The notes below the pieces were generated by a model that did no database searches, was not told the origin of the DNA, and saw nothing but the letters and a program-made list of their open reading frames with translations. From Nectonema munidae (taxonomy: Eukaryota; Nematomorpha; Nectonematoida; Nectonematidae), in the NCBI GenBank assembly GCA_030549495.1, contig JAUIRK010000875.1:1-64000 (forward strand): 64,000 nt of DNA. Reading direction: 5' to 3'. The position numbers and the translations under genes are program-made. Of this stretch, positions 13,340-24,562 are shown one piece after another (positions within the stretch are counted from its first letter, which is position 1; each line of letters starts with the position of its first letter).

Positions 13340-14990
13340 TTATTTTAAAACTATAAACTTAGAGGCATTTAGAGCAAATAAAAGAAAACATGAAGCTTTG
13401 CTTGATGATGTAGGTTCTACTTCACTACGACTTTCAAAACCATAGTATGATAATAAATGCTTGACATCAAGGGATAACTCTGAAGTTAGAGATCTTATTT
13501 TCATAGATTCTTCAGCCATTCGCAGGGCAAGCATTTTTATAAATATCTTTCTACCGCCTTGTTTTGTTTTGGGGAAATCCCTAGGGCTATTGAACTTTAC
13601 TATAACCCATGAGTTCAGCACACTAATATCTAGATAATTTGAAAATAGCGCAAAAGTCCACTTTCTATTGAGTTTATACGATTTGTAAGCTCTTATCATT
13701 ATATTCACATCAACTCCACATTTGAACTAGTTGTATTACAACAAGCTCTCAGGTTTCGAAGCAACATTAGTGATTTGCACGTTTTTATGCTGTGACGACA
13801 TAATATATACAACTTTGAAGCAACGTACGGCATGACGTCTAGGTATAAATACGCTCAGAGAAACATAATGGGAGTATATTATTCTACTTTCGCATTCACT
13901 AAGTCGCAATTCTCTAAGATAGGGGGGTCTAAATACTAAGGGGACAAATCTCGTATTTGACATAACAGTTCCGCACAATGATAAATTTTTTGTACTACAC
14001 CAAACAGCTAAGGAATGACTAGTAAAAAATCTATCCGTGTAAATGCCACACCCTTCAGGTATTTTACTATCTTCAATTAGTCTTTTGCAAATATTTAGCC
14101 GAGAAAGTAAGTTCTATCAGAAATACCACCCACATAGATTTCGGAAGATAGACATAATAAAATTTAGCGTGGTTTATGTGATATACTTTTATACCGTAGT
14201 GTACGGGTTTTTTGGGGTCATATATTTTGACCGGACATCCTCCCCTAAATGTAACAAGCTGTTCATCTATGGTAACGGCTGAATGAGGATTCCAATACAA
14301 TGAAAAACTTAAAAAAAAATAATCATGGATTTTACGAATGGGACTAATCTTGTCATTAGCATCTCTCTCGTTTTTTTGTCAAAACGTAAAAATACGTGAA
14401 TGAGAGTAAACATATCGCGTCCCAAGCAACTTCGTAAAAAAAGACTCCCAGCATTTGAAAATAAGTCAGCAGTTTTAACTTTTTGATCACCATTTTGACC
14501 GATGTAAATCAAAGAGCCAAAGTAAGCGAGAAGATGGGAAACACTAAACTTTGTGTAGCAGTGGTACAAGTTTACGTACTTAGGATTAGTCGATCTAAAA
14601 AATAAAATTTGTTTTTACTTTTCAGATTTTAAAAATACAACTTACTTATAATTGGATTCCATTTTGTGCATTGTCATTGAGTACAAGTATTGAATAAGTT
14701 CAACATCGAAAAAAGTTTAAATATGGAAAAAATATCGTTTAAATTTTTAGCAGAGCTTTTAGGACCTGGAGGTCTGGAGATCGAATCGCGAATATTCAAA
14801 CTTTCTCTTCTTCCTACTCCACTACTTCTTGGCTCCGAAAAATATTCAGTAGAATCAGGAGCAATCAGATTTTGATCAAAAAAGTCAATTTCACTAGACA
14901 TGTTCGAGATTTGAGATGTCTCATTATCAGAATCACTGGAAGTTGAAGAAGAGTTATCGGAAGAAGACATGCTATAAATGAACTTCATTA
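13340..14990 (-). pseudogene. piggyBac transposase, nearly full length but broken
   Basis: Reading leftward, the parts come in normal piggyBac order. First comes an acidic Ser/Asp-rich N-terminus (14988-14700, MSSSDNSSSTSSDSDNE). Next is FSVSHLLAYFGSLIYIG and RDMFTLIHVFLRFD (14560-14380). A core with SAVTIDEQLVTFRGGCPVKI and YDPKKPVHYGIKV (14290-14190) follows. FVPLVFRPPYLRE and SVFIPRRHAVRC come at 13950-13830, and RKWTFALFSNYLDISVLNSWVI at 13650-13590. TIDEQL plus the KP.HYGIK segment is the diagnostic catalytic neighbourhood of DDE_Tnp_1_7. Several frame changes break the gene. It lies inside the gap that interrupts the ZMYM1-like hAT, so it inserted after that hAT. Confidence 0.85.
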
Positions 14991-15303
14991 TGAGTTTTCA
15001 TTATGAGTTGATGGTGCAATTTATTATATGCGTAGCACGTAAACATAAGCGGATTGCCAGAATTTATATATAAATATTTATGCCAATGATATCATGATAA
15101 AACCATATTACCATATAAAACCATATTACCATATATACATCTATTACGTAATAGTTTTTTATCATCAACAAATCTTTGCGTTCAATAGCATACAAAATCA
15201 GTGTGATTTTTCTCATGAAGCCACAGCTTATCAGTAAAATATCAATCTAGAAATTTTTAGCAAGGACAAAACTAGTAGCAGTACTGTCACCCAATTCCTC
15301 TTG

Positions 15304-15915
15304 TTTTACACCAGAGATGTCAAACATGCGGCCCATTACAAGCAGATTTCCGGCCCACACAGATTACAGTATTATTAATTATAATTTTATGCATAAGTGT
15401 AGATTTAGACTTCTCAGAGAACTAGGTTGACTAATTTTCACTTATCATCTCTTATAAAAGTTCGCACTGCACAGAAATTTCAGCCAGACATAGCAAAGAT
15501 TGTCAATAACAAGAGGCGTAAAGCCTCGGGACAAGAACATGTAAAGTATTTGAATAATTAATAATAAATCTTTATTTTGAACTATTGTAATTTATGTGAA
15601 TTTCATTTGTAGTTCATTCAAATACATGTGGGCCATGTATGTTTCCTTATAAACTTTTTTTATATTAAAATAAAGAACAGATTTATATCCGTGCTAATTT
15701 TTTAATTAAATTATTTTGTTTAACTATACATGACTTTGTACTTGCATTTTTGAATATAATCAAACCATTACATGTTTCCAAGTTAAAAGTAAAATATTCT
15801 GCAATAATTTTTATTGAACAACTTTAAATATAATTGTAGGAGTGCGGCCCTCATGAGAACACAAACTCACTCCTTTGGCCCTCATGGGACTCCGAGTTTG
15901 ACGCCTGTTTTACAC
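15304..15915. mobile_element. Non-autonomous hAT, 596 bp (15312-15907), with 8-bp target duplication
   Basis: The left end is CAGAGATGTCAAACATGCGG and the right end reads CAGGCGTCAAACTCGG on the minus strand. They share the CAG..GTCAAAC terminal pattern and are followed inward by GGCCC-rich sequence. Both sides are flanked by TTTTACAC (15304-15311 and 15908-15915), an exact 8-bp duplication as hAT insertion makes. The interior has no transposase frame. It holds a short tail with AATAAATC near 15565, perhaps the 3' end of a deleted parent gene. It lies within the block that interrupts the ZMYM1-like hAT. Confidence 0.92.
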
Positions 15916-16204
15916 TATTATAATTCCTACAATGATAATTCCTAAGTAGATTCCAAAATACAGAGAAATGAATAAAATAACTCATAACTCTTCTAAATCA
16001 GTAAAAATTTCAAAAAATTTGATAAATCCATAATATGAAATTTTTAATTTATATTTTATTTAGATGGCGTTAAAAAATATATGTAAAAATAGATTTTTTT
16101 AATATTAGATCAAATAAATTGATAATTAATCTTATTTTATATTTTTATCAATTAAGGTTTTTTTATATATATGTGAAATTTTGTCATCACGCGTTTATAG
16201 TTAT

Positions 16205-17560
16205 CACTATTAAATTTCTTTTTAGGAAGACACATAAGGTTATAAGAATAGCGAAAAAATGTATTGAGTCCGTCAACGGTGTTAGAACAAATAAGTCCGT
16301 CGAGCGAGGGTTAAAGAGGCTTCTAGAGCAAAGATGGTCTAGTCACTTGGAAACATTTACTGTTGTTTCCAACAACTTCGAAAAGTTAAGAGATTTATTG
16401 AATTTCTTTTCGGGCAATAACTCTAATCCAGAAATTTCTATTGAAGCCCAAGGGCTACTTTTGCCATTCGAGAAGCCGAAATTTCTCTTTGTTGTTTTAC
16501 TTCTCAAAAAAATACTTGAACTGATGTCTCCTCTCAATATCTATGCTCAGGTAAGCAAAAAAATTATTTTAAATTAAAGCTATATATCGATACGTTTACT
16601 TTAAGTCACATAACAGCGACTTGAATTGTTTGCTCACAATGGTGGAAACATTGTTAGAATCTTTACAATCTTTAAGAGAAAACAATGACTTTTTCGTTCA
16701 ACTGAAAAAAACTTCCTCGAGTTTTTTAGATCAAAATCTCTTCACCACATTTTCCACATTATACGATCGTGAAAGCAATGACCCATTTTTCAGTTTATAC
16801 AATGAAATAATTGATGCTTGTTTATTCAATGCGAAGCAAAGGTGAGTGATTTCTTTTATTTGAAAAATTATTACTTTCTGATTTCAAAGTTTATGCTTTT
16901 TAACCGAATTTTAATCTAAAGTAATGTAATTTTGTATTAGGTTGTATTCATTTGTTAATTTTATATTTGTAATGATTTTTCATCTAATAGTAAAACTTTT
17001 TTGAAGATTTTAAGAAAGTGATAATGAATTTTTTAATGCTGTCAGATGTTTATGGCCAACAAACTCCAATTTTTTTAACCAAGAAGAATTGAACATTATA
17101 GCTTCTCATTTTGGAATTATGAATATGATTCTTTATTCGTCAGCCAAGCAGAAGTTGCCAAAAGTTTTATATTGAAAAACTATAAAACTGATTAGCATAA
17201 AGATCTGAAAGACATTATTGAGATTATTTCTCCAATAAAGGAAGCAATAGAAAGCATTTACAATTTATATATAGGTATAAAATTTGATTTGTAAAATATA
17301 TATTGTATTACAGTATTACTTGTAGCAATTTTAATTATTGCAGGATCATTGACGATTGGTATCAGCACGGCTTCTTGCGAGAGGAGTTTTTCTTTTTTGA
17401 AGCGCATTTTGTCTGAACAAAGATCATCAATGCTCCATGAACGAAAGCGAAATCTTATAATTTTATCGTATTTGAGGAATTATACAACGAACATTAATCT
17501 TGATGATCTTATGAAGGTGTTTGCTAAAAATTCTCGCAGAATTGAATTGTTTTAGCTTAG
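16205..17560 (+). pseudogene. hAT transposase with DUF4371/dimerisation domain (ZMYM1-like), C-terminal part
   Basis: This resumes the gene that stops near 12985. KRLLEQRWSSHLETF (near 16310) is the RW segment. The C-terminal dimerisation domain is at 17349-17555: GISTASCERSFSFLKRILSE followed by RKRNLIILSYL. Introns can be placed at 16551-16605, 16842-17045 and about 17274-17343, all GT..AG, and the first two restore the frame. An in-frame TAG lies near 17190. The acceptor TTTTTTAG just before 16225 implies that the 3-kb interrupting block now lies in an intron-like position. LPRLTD at 12960 and LKRLLEQRW at 16310 align to the same part of the family. That leaves open a small duplication or two merged copies. 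Confidence 0.85.
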
Positions 17561-17871
17561 AACAAAACAATTTAGCGGCTCTATATGGCTACTGGCGACT
17601 CTACCGCTTTATCACAAAACATTGAAAACCATATTAGAATTTGTTTCATAAGTTTAATAGTAAAAAATTATCGTTTAAATCAATAAAAAAAATGTTCTAT
17701 CAAAATATAAATCAAATCAATTCATCTATTATCAATGTTTTGAAGGTGGTGTGGAAAATTTAGAATTTGTCGGATGAATTTTAAAAACTTAATCATGGTG
17801 ACTCAGATTTTTAGATATAAGCCTATTTTTTGTGCCCCCCCCCCATGTACTTTGCTCTGGCTACGCCACTG
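17561..17871 (+). mobile_element. 3' non-coding end and right terminus of the ZMYM1-like hAT
   Basis: Read on the minus strand from 17871, the sequence begins CAGTGGCGTAGCCAGAGC, a common hAT-type terminal repeat, then a poly-G run. The next base outward is inside the coding frame of another transposase-like gene (17872-18440), so this is an insertion boundary. The matching left terminus was not found near 11600. Confidence 0.6.
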
Positions 17872-18440
17872 GTTTACAGCAGTTGTGTCGCTAATTATCA
17901 TGCTAATATTTTTCCAGGCATCAAATTCATCAATTAACTTATGAAGTTCATGATGTATAGCTTTTGCTGTGCCGTCAATACATTTCAAAACACCAAGTTT
18001 AATTTCTGTCACAACGTTTTTGAGTAAAACAATTTGATATTCCTCGCCAGCTAGCTTTTTACCATTAAAGTGAAGACAAAAATGTTCATCATTTTGTAAT
18101 TTTTTAAATATTTTTATCTTTGTTTCTCTTCCACTTTGAATAACTTTTTTCCAAATACCTGACTGGCTAGGAACATCAACATTATATCCCTGTTCAGAAA
18201 TTGTTTCAAGAACTTTTCGTGCTTTGTGTGTTGAAATGTTGTTTTTAATGACAAGTAAGCTTGCTGTTTCAGTTTTTGCTCTTTTATAAACCAAATTTTT
18301 TCCAGAAAAAGATGATGAAGGAGAAAAAAGTTCATAATCAGATGATTCAGAACTGGACTTATCGTCATAAGGTGAATGATAGTCTTCAGCTTGGCTGGAT
18401 ACTGCTTGAATACTAATGCGTTTTCTTGTATGTATTAGAC
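17872..18440 (-). pseudogene. Unassigned transposase-like protein fragment (DTTAVN family)
   Basis: The minus frame runs from an acidic Ser-rich leader (about 18420) into KARKVLETISEQGYNVDVPS and then FCLHFNGKKLAGEEYQIVLL. IKLGVLKCIDGTAKAIHHEL and MIISDTTAVN follow, where it is cut by the CAGTGGCG terminus at 17871. The order LHxxGK, LGV, DGTA, DTTxxN parallels the protein at 41600-41880 (LHWDGK, LLGV, FDTTSLNTG). From memory, similar proteins are common and uncharacterised in aphids, hydra and copepods. I cannot place them in a named superfamily. The DTT aspartate could be catalytic; this is inference. Confidence 0.6.
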
Positions 18441-18829
18441 AAAGCCCCCCCTTGGCTAAAAAATTAATTGTAGAAAATTGGCTGAATCATATCCCTTCAA
18501 ATTTTGTGACTTTTCTTATAATCGCTAGCTGCATCTTTTGAAACCATTTTCATGGTAGTTGAATGACCCCTTCATGTCCAAAACTGTCAATCAAAATAAA
18601 AAAATTTTATTTTTCAGCAAAATTTTGAAATTATCTGTACTTAACCTTATAACTTAGGATCTATATTATATAATACCCTGAAAATTTATAATTATATACA
18701 ATTTAGAACGCATAACACTTTATATATTTAATTTTTTCAATAATCATGACTACTTTTTAGAAAATGTCAATCAAAATTTTGATTGTCAAAAATATATCTA
18801 ATAAAATATACTTTAAATTTTCATAAAAT

Positions 18830-20300
18830 ATATGTTTTTATACTAAATCGGTATGCTGTTTTCATTTCTGAACTATTTTTTACATTTAGGTATGAAAATA
18901 CCTATATGTGTTAATCAAATTGCGGTTTACTTCGAAAATTTTTCCAAAAACATTCCTTCACATTTTCATAAAATATATGTTTTATACCAAATCGATCATG
19001 TTGTTTTCATTTCTGGACTCATTTTTACATTTAGGATTTGAAAATACCTATAAGTGTTAATCAAATTTGCGGTTTACTTCTGAAAATTGTCTCCAAAAAC
19101 ATTCCTTCACATTTTACATAAAATCATATGTGTTTACTAAATCGGACATGTGGTTTCATTTCGAACTCATTTTTACGTTTAGGATCTGAAAATCAAAGTG
19201 TTCATTAAATTGCGTTACTTCTAAAAATTGTCTCCAATACATTCATTCAAATTTTACAATGAAATATATGTTTTATACCAAATCAACCATGCTGTTTTCA
19301 TTTCTGAACTCATTTTTCACATTTAGAGGTTTTAAAATATCAGTCAAAATTTGCGGTTTACTTCTAAAAGCTATCTCCAAAAATATTCTATAAATTTTAC
19401 ATGAAATATTTGTTTTTATACCAAATCGATCATGCTGTTTTTATTTTTGAACTCATTTTTTACATTTAGGATTTGGAAATACCTATAAGTATTAATCAAA
19501 TTTGCGGTTTACTTCTGAAAATTGTCTCCAAAATATTTGAAATATATGTTTTAATACCAAATCAATCATTCTGGTTTCATTTCTGGAATCATTTTTTTAC
19601 GTTTAGGATGTGAAAATACCTATAAGTGTTAATCAAATTTGCGGTTTACTTCTAAAAATTGTTTCCAAAAACATTCATTCAAATTTTACAATTAAATATA
19701 TGTTTTTATACCAAATCAACCATGCTAGTTTCATTTATGGACTCAATTTTTGCAGTTTGAATTTGAAAATACATATAAGTATCAATTAAATTTGCGTTTA
19801 GTTCTAAAATTTGTTTTTATAGCAAATAGATCATGATGATTGCATTTCTGAACACAGTTTTCGCATTTAGAGGTTTTACTGCTAGTGTCAATCAAATTTG
19901 CGGTTTATGTTTGAAAACTATATCCCAAAATATTCTCTCTAATTTTACATGAAATATATGTTTTTATACCAATTCGACCATGATAATTTTTATTTCTGAA
20001 ATCATTTTTTGTATTTAGAGGTTTTAAATGTCTGAAAGTGTCAATAAATTTTCGATTTACGTCTAATGTCTGCAGAAATATTTTTGAAATTTAAATAAAA
20101 TATGTTTTTATGACAAATGGAAGATGCTGGTTTCATTTTTGGACTCAGGTTTGGCATTTATGGTTTTAAAATATCTGAAAGCTTGAATAAGATTTGCGGT
20201 TTACTTCTAGATACTGTTTTCAAAAATATTTTCAAAAAAATAAAATATCTGTTTTATACCAAATCGACTATGCTTATTTTATTTCTGTACTGGATTTTGG
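18830..20300. repeat. Minisatellite array inside element T, about 11 units of about 140 bp
   Basis: The phrase ACCAAATCGATCATGCTG followed by TTTCATTTCTGAACTC recurs near 18842, 18983, 19136, 19276, 19418, 19556, 19708, 19810, 19968, 20110 and 20257. Each unit also contains AATTTGCGGTTTACTTC. Spacing is 100-155 bp and units differ by many point changes, so the array is old. Copy 1 (2500-3240) has fewer units. Confidence 0.85.
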
Positions 20301-21439
20301 ATAATACGGTTAAAAAATATCTCGAAGTGGCAATTGAATTAGTAATGTATGCCTGAAAAACAGTTCTGTAAAAAAAATTTCAAAAAATTGCTGCATATTA
20401 GGTATATAGTAAAAAAATACTTTTTTGTGTATATTTTGGCTTATAATACTTTCTACAATCATCTTAGGTATCAAATATTTATTAAAAAAAAATAAAACGT
20501 ATTATAAAATCTTTTGAAAATTTGTATGAGAGAAGGAACCAAGTTGAAAACTAATTGAAAAGAGAACATGTGATCAAAACAAATAATTAAAAAAAATATG
20601 TATCTTGACTAAATGGAAGATCTACAATGTTCTAATGAACTAGGAAGTGGTTTAATTATATAATATTAGATGCTTCAAAAAAGATTTTGACTGTGAAAAA
20701 AAAGTTTCTCTTTTACAAATGAAAAATATTTAAATCTATCATCTAAGATTACAGTTAACATTTATCTAAGATGGGTAGAAAATCTGAAAATTTAGAATAG
20801 GTCAGATTTATCAAAAATGGCACAGGTGCCAATATGTGAGAATTTAGTCACTATCAAGATATTTTTAATTTAAATTGAATTTGTCCATCTTTTTCCTTTT
20901 GTTTCAAAGAGATAATTTTTTAGATGAAGAACGTTGACAACTTTTTGTAATTGAACAATCAACATCATGAATGATTCATTAGAAAAAATCCTTTGAAATA
21001 AGATTGGTTGACAAATATTCAGGCTTGATAATAAAATACCCGATACTAATAAAAAAAAGTCTAAAATCACCAAGAAGATTCTTTAATCAGAATGCTTTGA
21101 GAGAGGAAAAAAGTAATTTTATTCTTATAAAAAAATTTTCGAACACACATTGAAAAATATAAATTTCTAATGAAAAAAGAGCTACCAAAAAAGGATCATC
21201 ATAGAATGAATACCAAAATTACATACTGTAAATTATAATATGACGTAGAGACTATGAGCCGATAACGAATTTGTAGCCGAAAAGATGGAGGTCCTATCGA
21301 GTTACATAAGTTATTGTAGAATGAAATATCTTGAGTGAATTAAACACCTAAAGTTGGTTTATTAAATAAATTAAGAAAATAATTACCAGAGAAATACTGC
21401 AAGTAGAATTTATTTTTATGTTTATATATTTGACATTGA

Positions 21440-21990
21440 TTTACAAGTTTAATCGATTTTTTGACAGGTTTTATTGATTTCATAAAAAATGAACATCACC
21501 ATTAAATTCTGCATACTTGAAATGTATAAAAAACTTTAAAAGAATCAAAATTTTAATTTTGACATGGGCTGTCATATTTAAATTATTTTGTCAGGTTTGA
21601 CTAATTTTTTATAAAAAAAAGGAATATAACCAGTAAACACAGCCTACTTGAAAATGGGTATATGTGTGTAAAAAACATTATATATTTATTTAGATAAAAA
21701 GTTTCTTTTTTGAGATAAGTTGTCATATGTAAATCACTTTTTTGACAGGTTTGAATGATTTTCATAAAAAATGAATATCACCACTGAATTCAGCATATTT
21801 GAAAATGGGTATACATTTGTAAAAAACTTTATATACTTATTTAGATAAAAATTTCCTTTTTGAGATGAGCTGTCAAATATAAATCAATTTTTTGACAGGT
21901 TTGATTGATTTTGATAAAAAATGGACATCACCACTGAATTCAGCATAGTTGAAATATATATGTAACGTTAAAAATATTTATACAAACTTA
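21440..21990. repeat. Second minisatellite array inside element T, 4 units of about 148 bp
   Basis: TTTGACAGGTTTGATTGATT and CATCACCACTGAATTCAGCA recur near 21491, 21624, 21775 and 21922. These units are unrelated by eye to the 140-bp array. They lie immediately inside the TTAA terminus. Confidence 0.8.
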
Positions 21991-22068
21991 TTAATATCTG
22001 AGAAAAATAGGGGGGGCACTTTACCTCCCAGCACTTGAGCGGACAAATTTTGCCCAGCACTAATAGGG

Positions 22069-22195
22069 TTAAGTAAGTTTTTTGGATTAAAGAAATTTTG
22101 TTAAAATTGCAATATATAAAAAGATAAAAAAAAAATTCATATCATTAGAAACAGGTTATTGGTATATGACATTTTAAAATAATCATTTGGTTCTT
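22069..22195 (+). repeat. Dispersed repeat R2, copy next to element T
   Basis: Matches 10658-10775 starting exactly at the TTAA shared with the element T terminus. It is the right flank of the T insertion. Confidence 0.75.
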
Positions 22196-22390
22196 TTTGA
22201 TAAAAAGAGCTTATTTCTAGAAAAAAAATTATTTATAGGACCATGGCTTATCCAATAACTTATTTTTATATAGTGGTCTTACTCCAAATAAAATCTTTCT
22301 CATCCTCATCACTGAAATGACGAAAAAAGAGCATTGCAAAGAGGGGAACAAAATTTTAAAGTGATATTCAATACAAATTTGCAACATATG

Positions 22391-24562
22391 CATTAGCGTA
22401 GAGTTACCAGATGAAAAAAAGAAAAAAGAAGACAAAAATATTTTCAACGAAAAAAATGCGGAAATGCTAAAGTAGGCAAAATTTAAAAAAAATTTATTTT
22501 GCAGAGAAAATCAATACTTCTCTGAAGAAGATATACTTTTTAAAAGGTCTTGATTCTTTAGAAGATACCTATAAAACTCAGCACAAGTTAACTTTTTGAA
22601 ATTATAATTTATGATAAGAAGACTTCTTATAGTTTCAATTGATAAATTATTTCTCTTATCGATCCATTGGTGCTCCATCATTGAAAAAATTCTTTCCAGA
22701 TTTGAACTATGGGCTTGAATTGAAAAAACATATTGAACAATTATTGAAAGTTCCGAAAAATTTTCTTGTATTTGATGTTTCTTGAAAAACTTTAACCATT
22801 TTTCATTAGTTGATAAAGACAAAAACTCCGGCTTTTTTATTTCTTCATTGAAAAATTTGGTTAATAATACATATTCGTCAAATAGCTTGGCATCATCAAC
22901 TTTGATGTTGTTTTGGTCCAAAAATTTTAACGATTTTGAAATATCATCCCTTAGTATGTTTTTCTTAAGAGTCATCCATCAAAAAACTGCAAACTTTTTA
23001 AACGAAGACAGCCATGACTCCAAGTAAGAAACGCCTTCAGCATAAAATTTTTTAACATCCTTTTGAAATTTATTATATGAAGTTTCGTAGCCCTCTTCAA
23101 GCTTTTTTTCCACCAAAACTTTAAGTTCTGAAGGTAAAAAGTTTTCATTTAAACGTTTCTCCAATGATTCTAAAACTGCAGTGAAAATTTCATAGTTGTC
23201 AACAACAGTATTAGTAGATTTTTCTATTTTAGCAATGGAAGTATGAAATAAGTATGCTAAAGAACAAACCAGTTTCAAATAAATTTCGCTGAAAGGATGC
23301 TCAAAAAAATTGTTTAAAGCAGTGGGAGCATTGTTTTGAGATTGAAAATAAGACTTCAAAGCTTCAAACAAATCCAAAATTCTTTCAATAGCTGGAAACA
23401 AAGAAAGCCATCTTGTTTTACTGAAGGAGAGAATGTTTTTGAACTTCAAGTTTACAAATGAACAAAAATCTTTTAGGTTTTCAGTTATTACAGTGTATGT
23501 ATGAAAGTAATAAAACAACTTTGTTACAACTAATTCAATATCAATTTCTAAGGTATCTATAGCTTTATGAATAGCATTGTTTAAAACATGCGCTGGGCAT
23601 CCCAAAGAAACTTGATTAAAATTACTAAGATATCTTTGTAACTTGATAAAAACATTATTTTGGCCTTTATTATCTTTTCCTCCGAAAATTGTATTGCAGT
23701 TATCGGCAGTAAAAGAAATACATTTTCTGTTAATACCAAATTTTTCTAGTGTATCAACAATATAATTGAATAATGTTTCAGCCTTTTCATTTGGAAAATT
23801 TTGTATTTCAATTACTTTTGATACAATACCTTCTCCTTTCCAGTCAAAGTATTGAACAACCAATGGAACAACTTTTAAAGAATAATGATTGCTGATATTG
23901 ATAGATTTTCCATAAAACAATATTTCTTCTCTCATTATAGCATTCAAACTAACTTTTAAAATATGAAGAGCAAAAACTTTGTTACGATGGCAGATGTTTT
24001 TGTTCTAGAACAGGCTATACTTTTAGCCGTCTCGGCATCTGTAAAAAGTTGCTTCATCAATAAAGAAGTGCATTCCATATTTCTAAAGTTACTTCCATGT
24101 TTAACACAATGATAAACCAAAGCTCCTTCAGCCGCGCATCTTAAATTTTGTATTTTATTATTTTTATCAATATAATCTGTCATTTTGATTTGAGTACTTG
24201 AACTTTGTAATGCGCATTGGTGTTTAACTGTGTTGATGTGCTTTTCTATGTCACCAGCCCCCTTGTTGCTGATTGAAATAAATGTTGACTTTTGACACAA
24301 TAAACATTCTACTTCACTTTTATTTTTTCCTTCTTTCAAAAATCCGTACTTTTTTGCAAGACTTTGATTAAAAATACACTTTCTTTTGGGCATCAGAAAC
24401 TTGTTAAAAAAGAAGAATATACGACATTTTATTTTCAGATTGGAATAAATTGAAAAAATTAAATATCCGGACATTTTAAAGATAAAAAAATAACCGGACA
24501 GAATTATTTTTTTCTCGAAAAAATCCGGCTTTTTCCGGGCGTCTGGTCACTCTACATTAGCG
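22391..24562 (-). mobile_element. Near-complete hAT transposon, 22399-24554, with exact 8-bp target duplication
   Basis: CATTAGCG flanks both sides (22391-22398 and 24555-24562). Terminal repeats are TAGAGTTACCAGATG on the left and TAGAGTGACCAGACG read inward from the right, 13 of 15 identical. The element is 2156 bp and holds one transposase gene on the minus strand. The exact duplication and nearly open gene mark a fairly recent insertion. Confidence 0.96.
22511..24393 (-). pseudogene. hAT transposase, nearly intact (BED-like finger, DDE core, dimerisation domain)
   Basis: The start is set at MPKRKCIFNQS (24393) because the longer upstream reading has no family resemblance. A BED-type finger (CLLCQKS...HINTVKHQC) comes first, then CSRTKTSAIVTK. 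The RNase H core has SFTADNCNTIFGG, CPAHVLNNAIHKA (hAT CxxH) and SKTRWLSLFP. The C-terminal domain reads AHSSNLERIFSMMEHQWIDK, then RNNLSIETIRSLLIIN, the hAT dimerisation segment. Two lesions are visible: a one-base shift in a T run near 23950, and an in-frame TGA at 22979-22981 that splits otherwise continuous sequence. Total length is close to 625 codons, normal for hAT. Everything needed for transposition except frame integrity seems present. Confidence 0.93.

Larger units (their letters stand above)
18445..22072 (-). mobile_element. Element T, copy 2 (3.6 kb, non-coding, carries two minisatellite arrays)
   Basis: Read leftward from 22072 it begins TTAACCCTATTAGTGCTGGG, followed by a G/C-rich stretch and then four units of about 150 bp. 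About 1 kb of unique sequence shared with copy 1 comes next, then about eleven units of about 140 bp, then the part that in copy 1 precedes the hairpin. At 18445 it stops within a GGGGGGG run and lacks the hairpin and final TTAA. No transposase frame is present. The TTAA and CCC ends indicate mobilisation by a piggyBac-type enzyme, several decayed copies of which lie in this window. The junction with R2 (see 10655) supports true insertion at TTAA. Confidence 0.75.

Noticed and set aside
18830-20300. Regular repeats that might suggest a CRISPR array
   Set aside because: Units are about 140 bp, diverged, without constant short repeats and unique spacers, in a eukaryotic genome inside a transposon-like element. 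It is a minisatellite.
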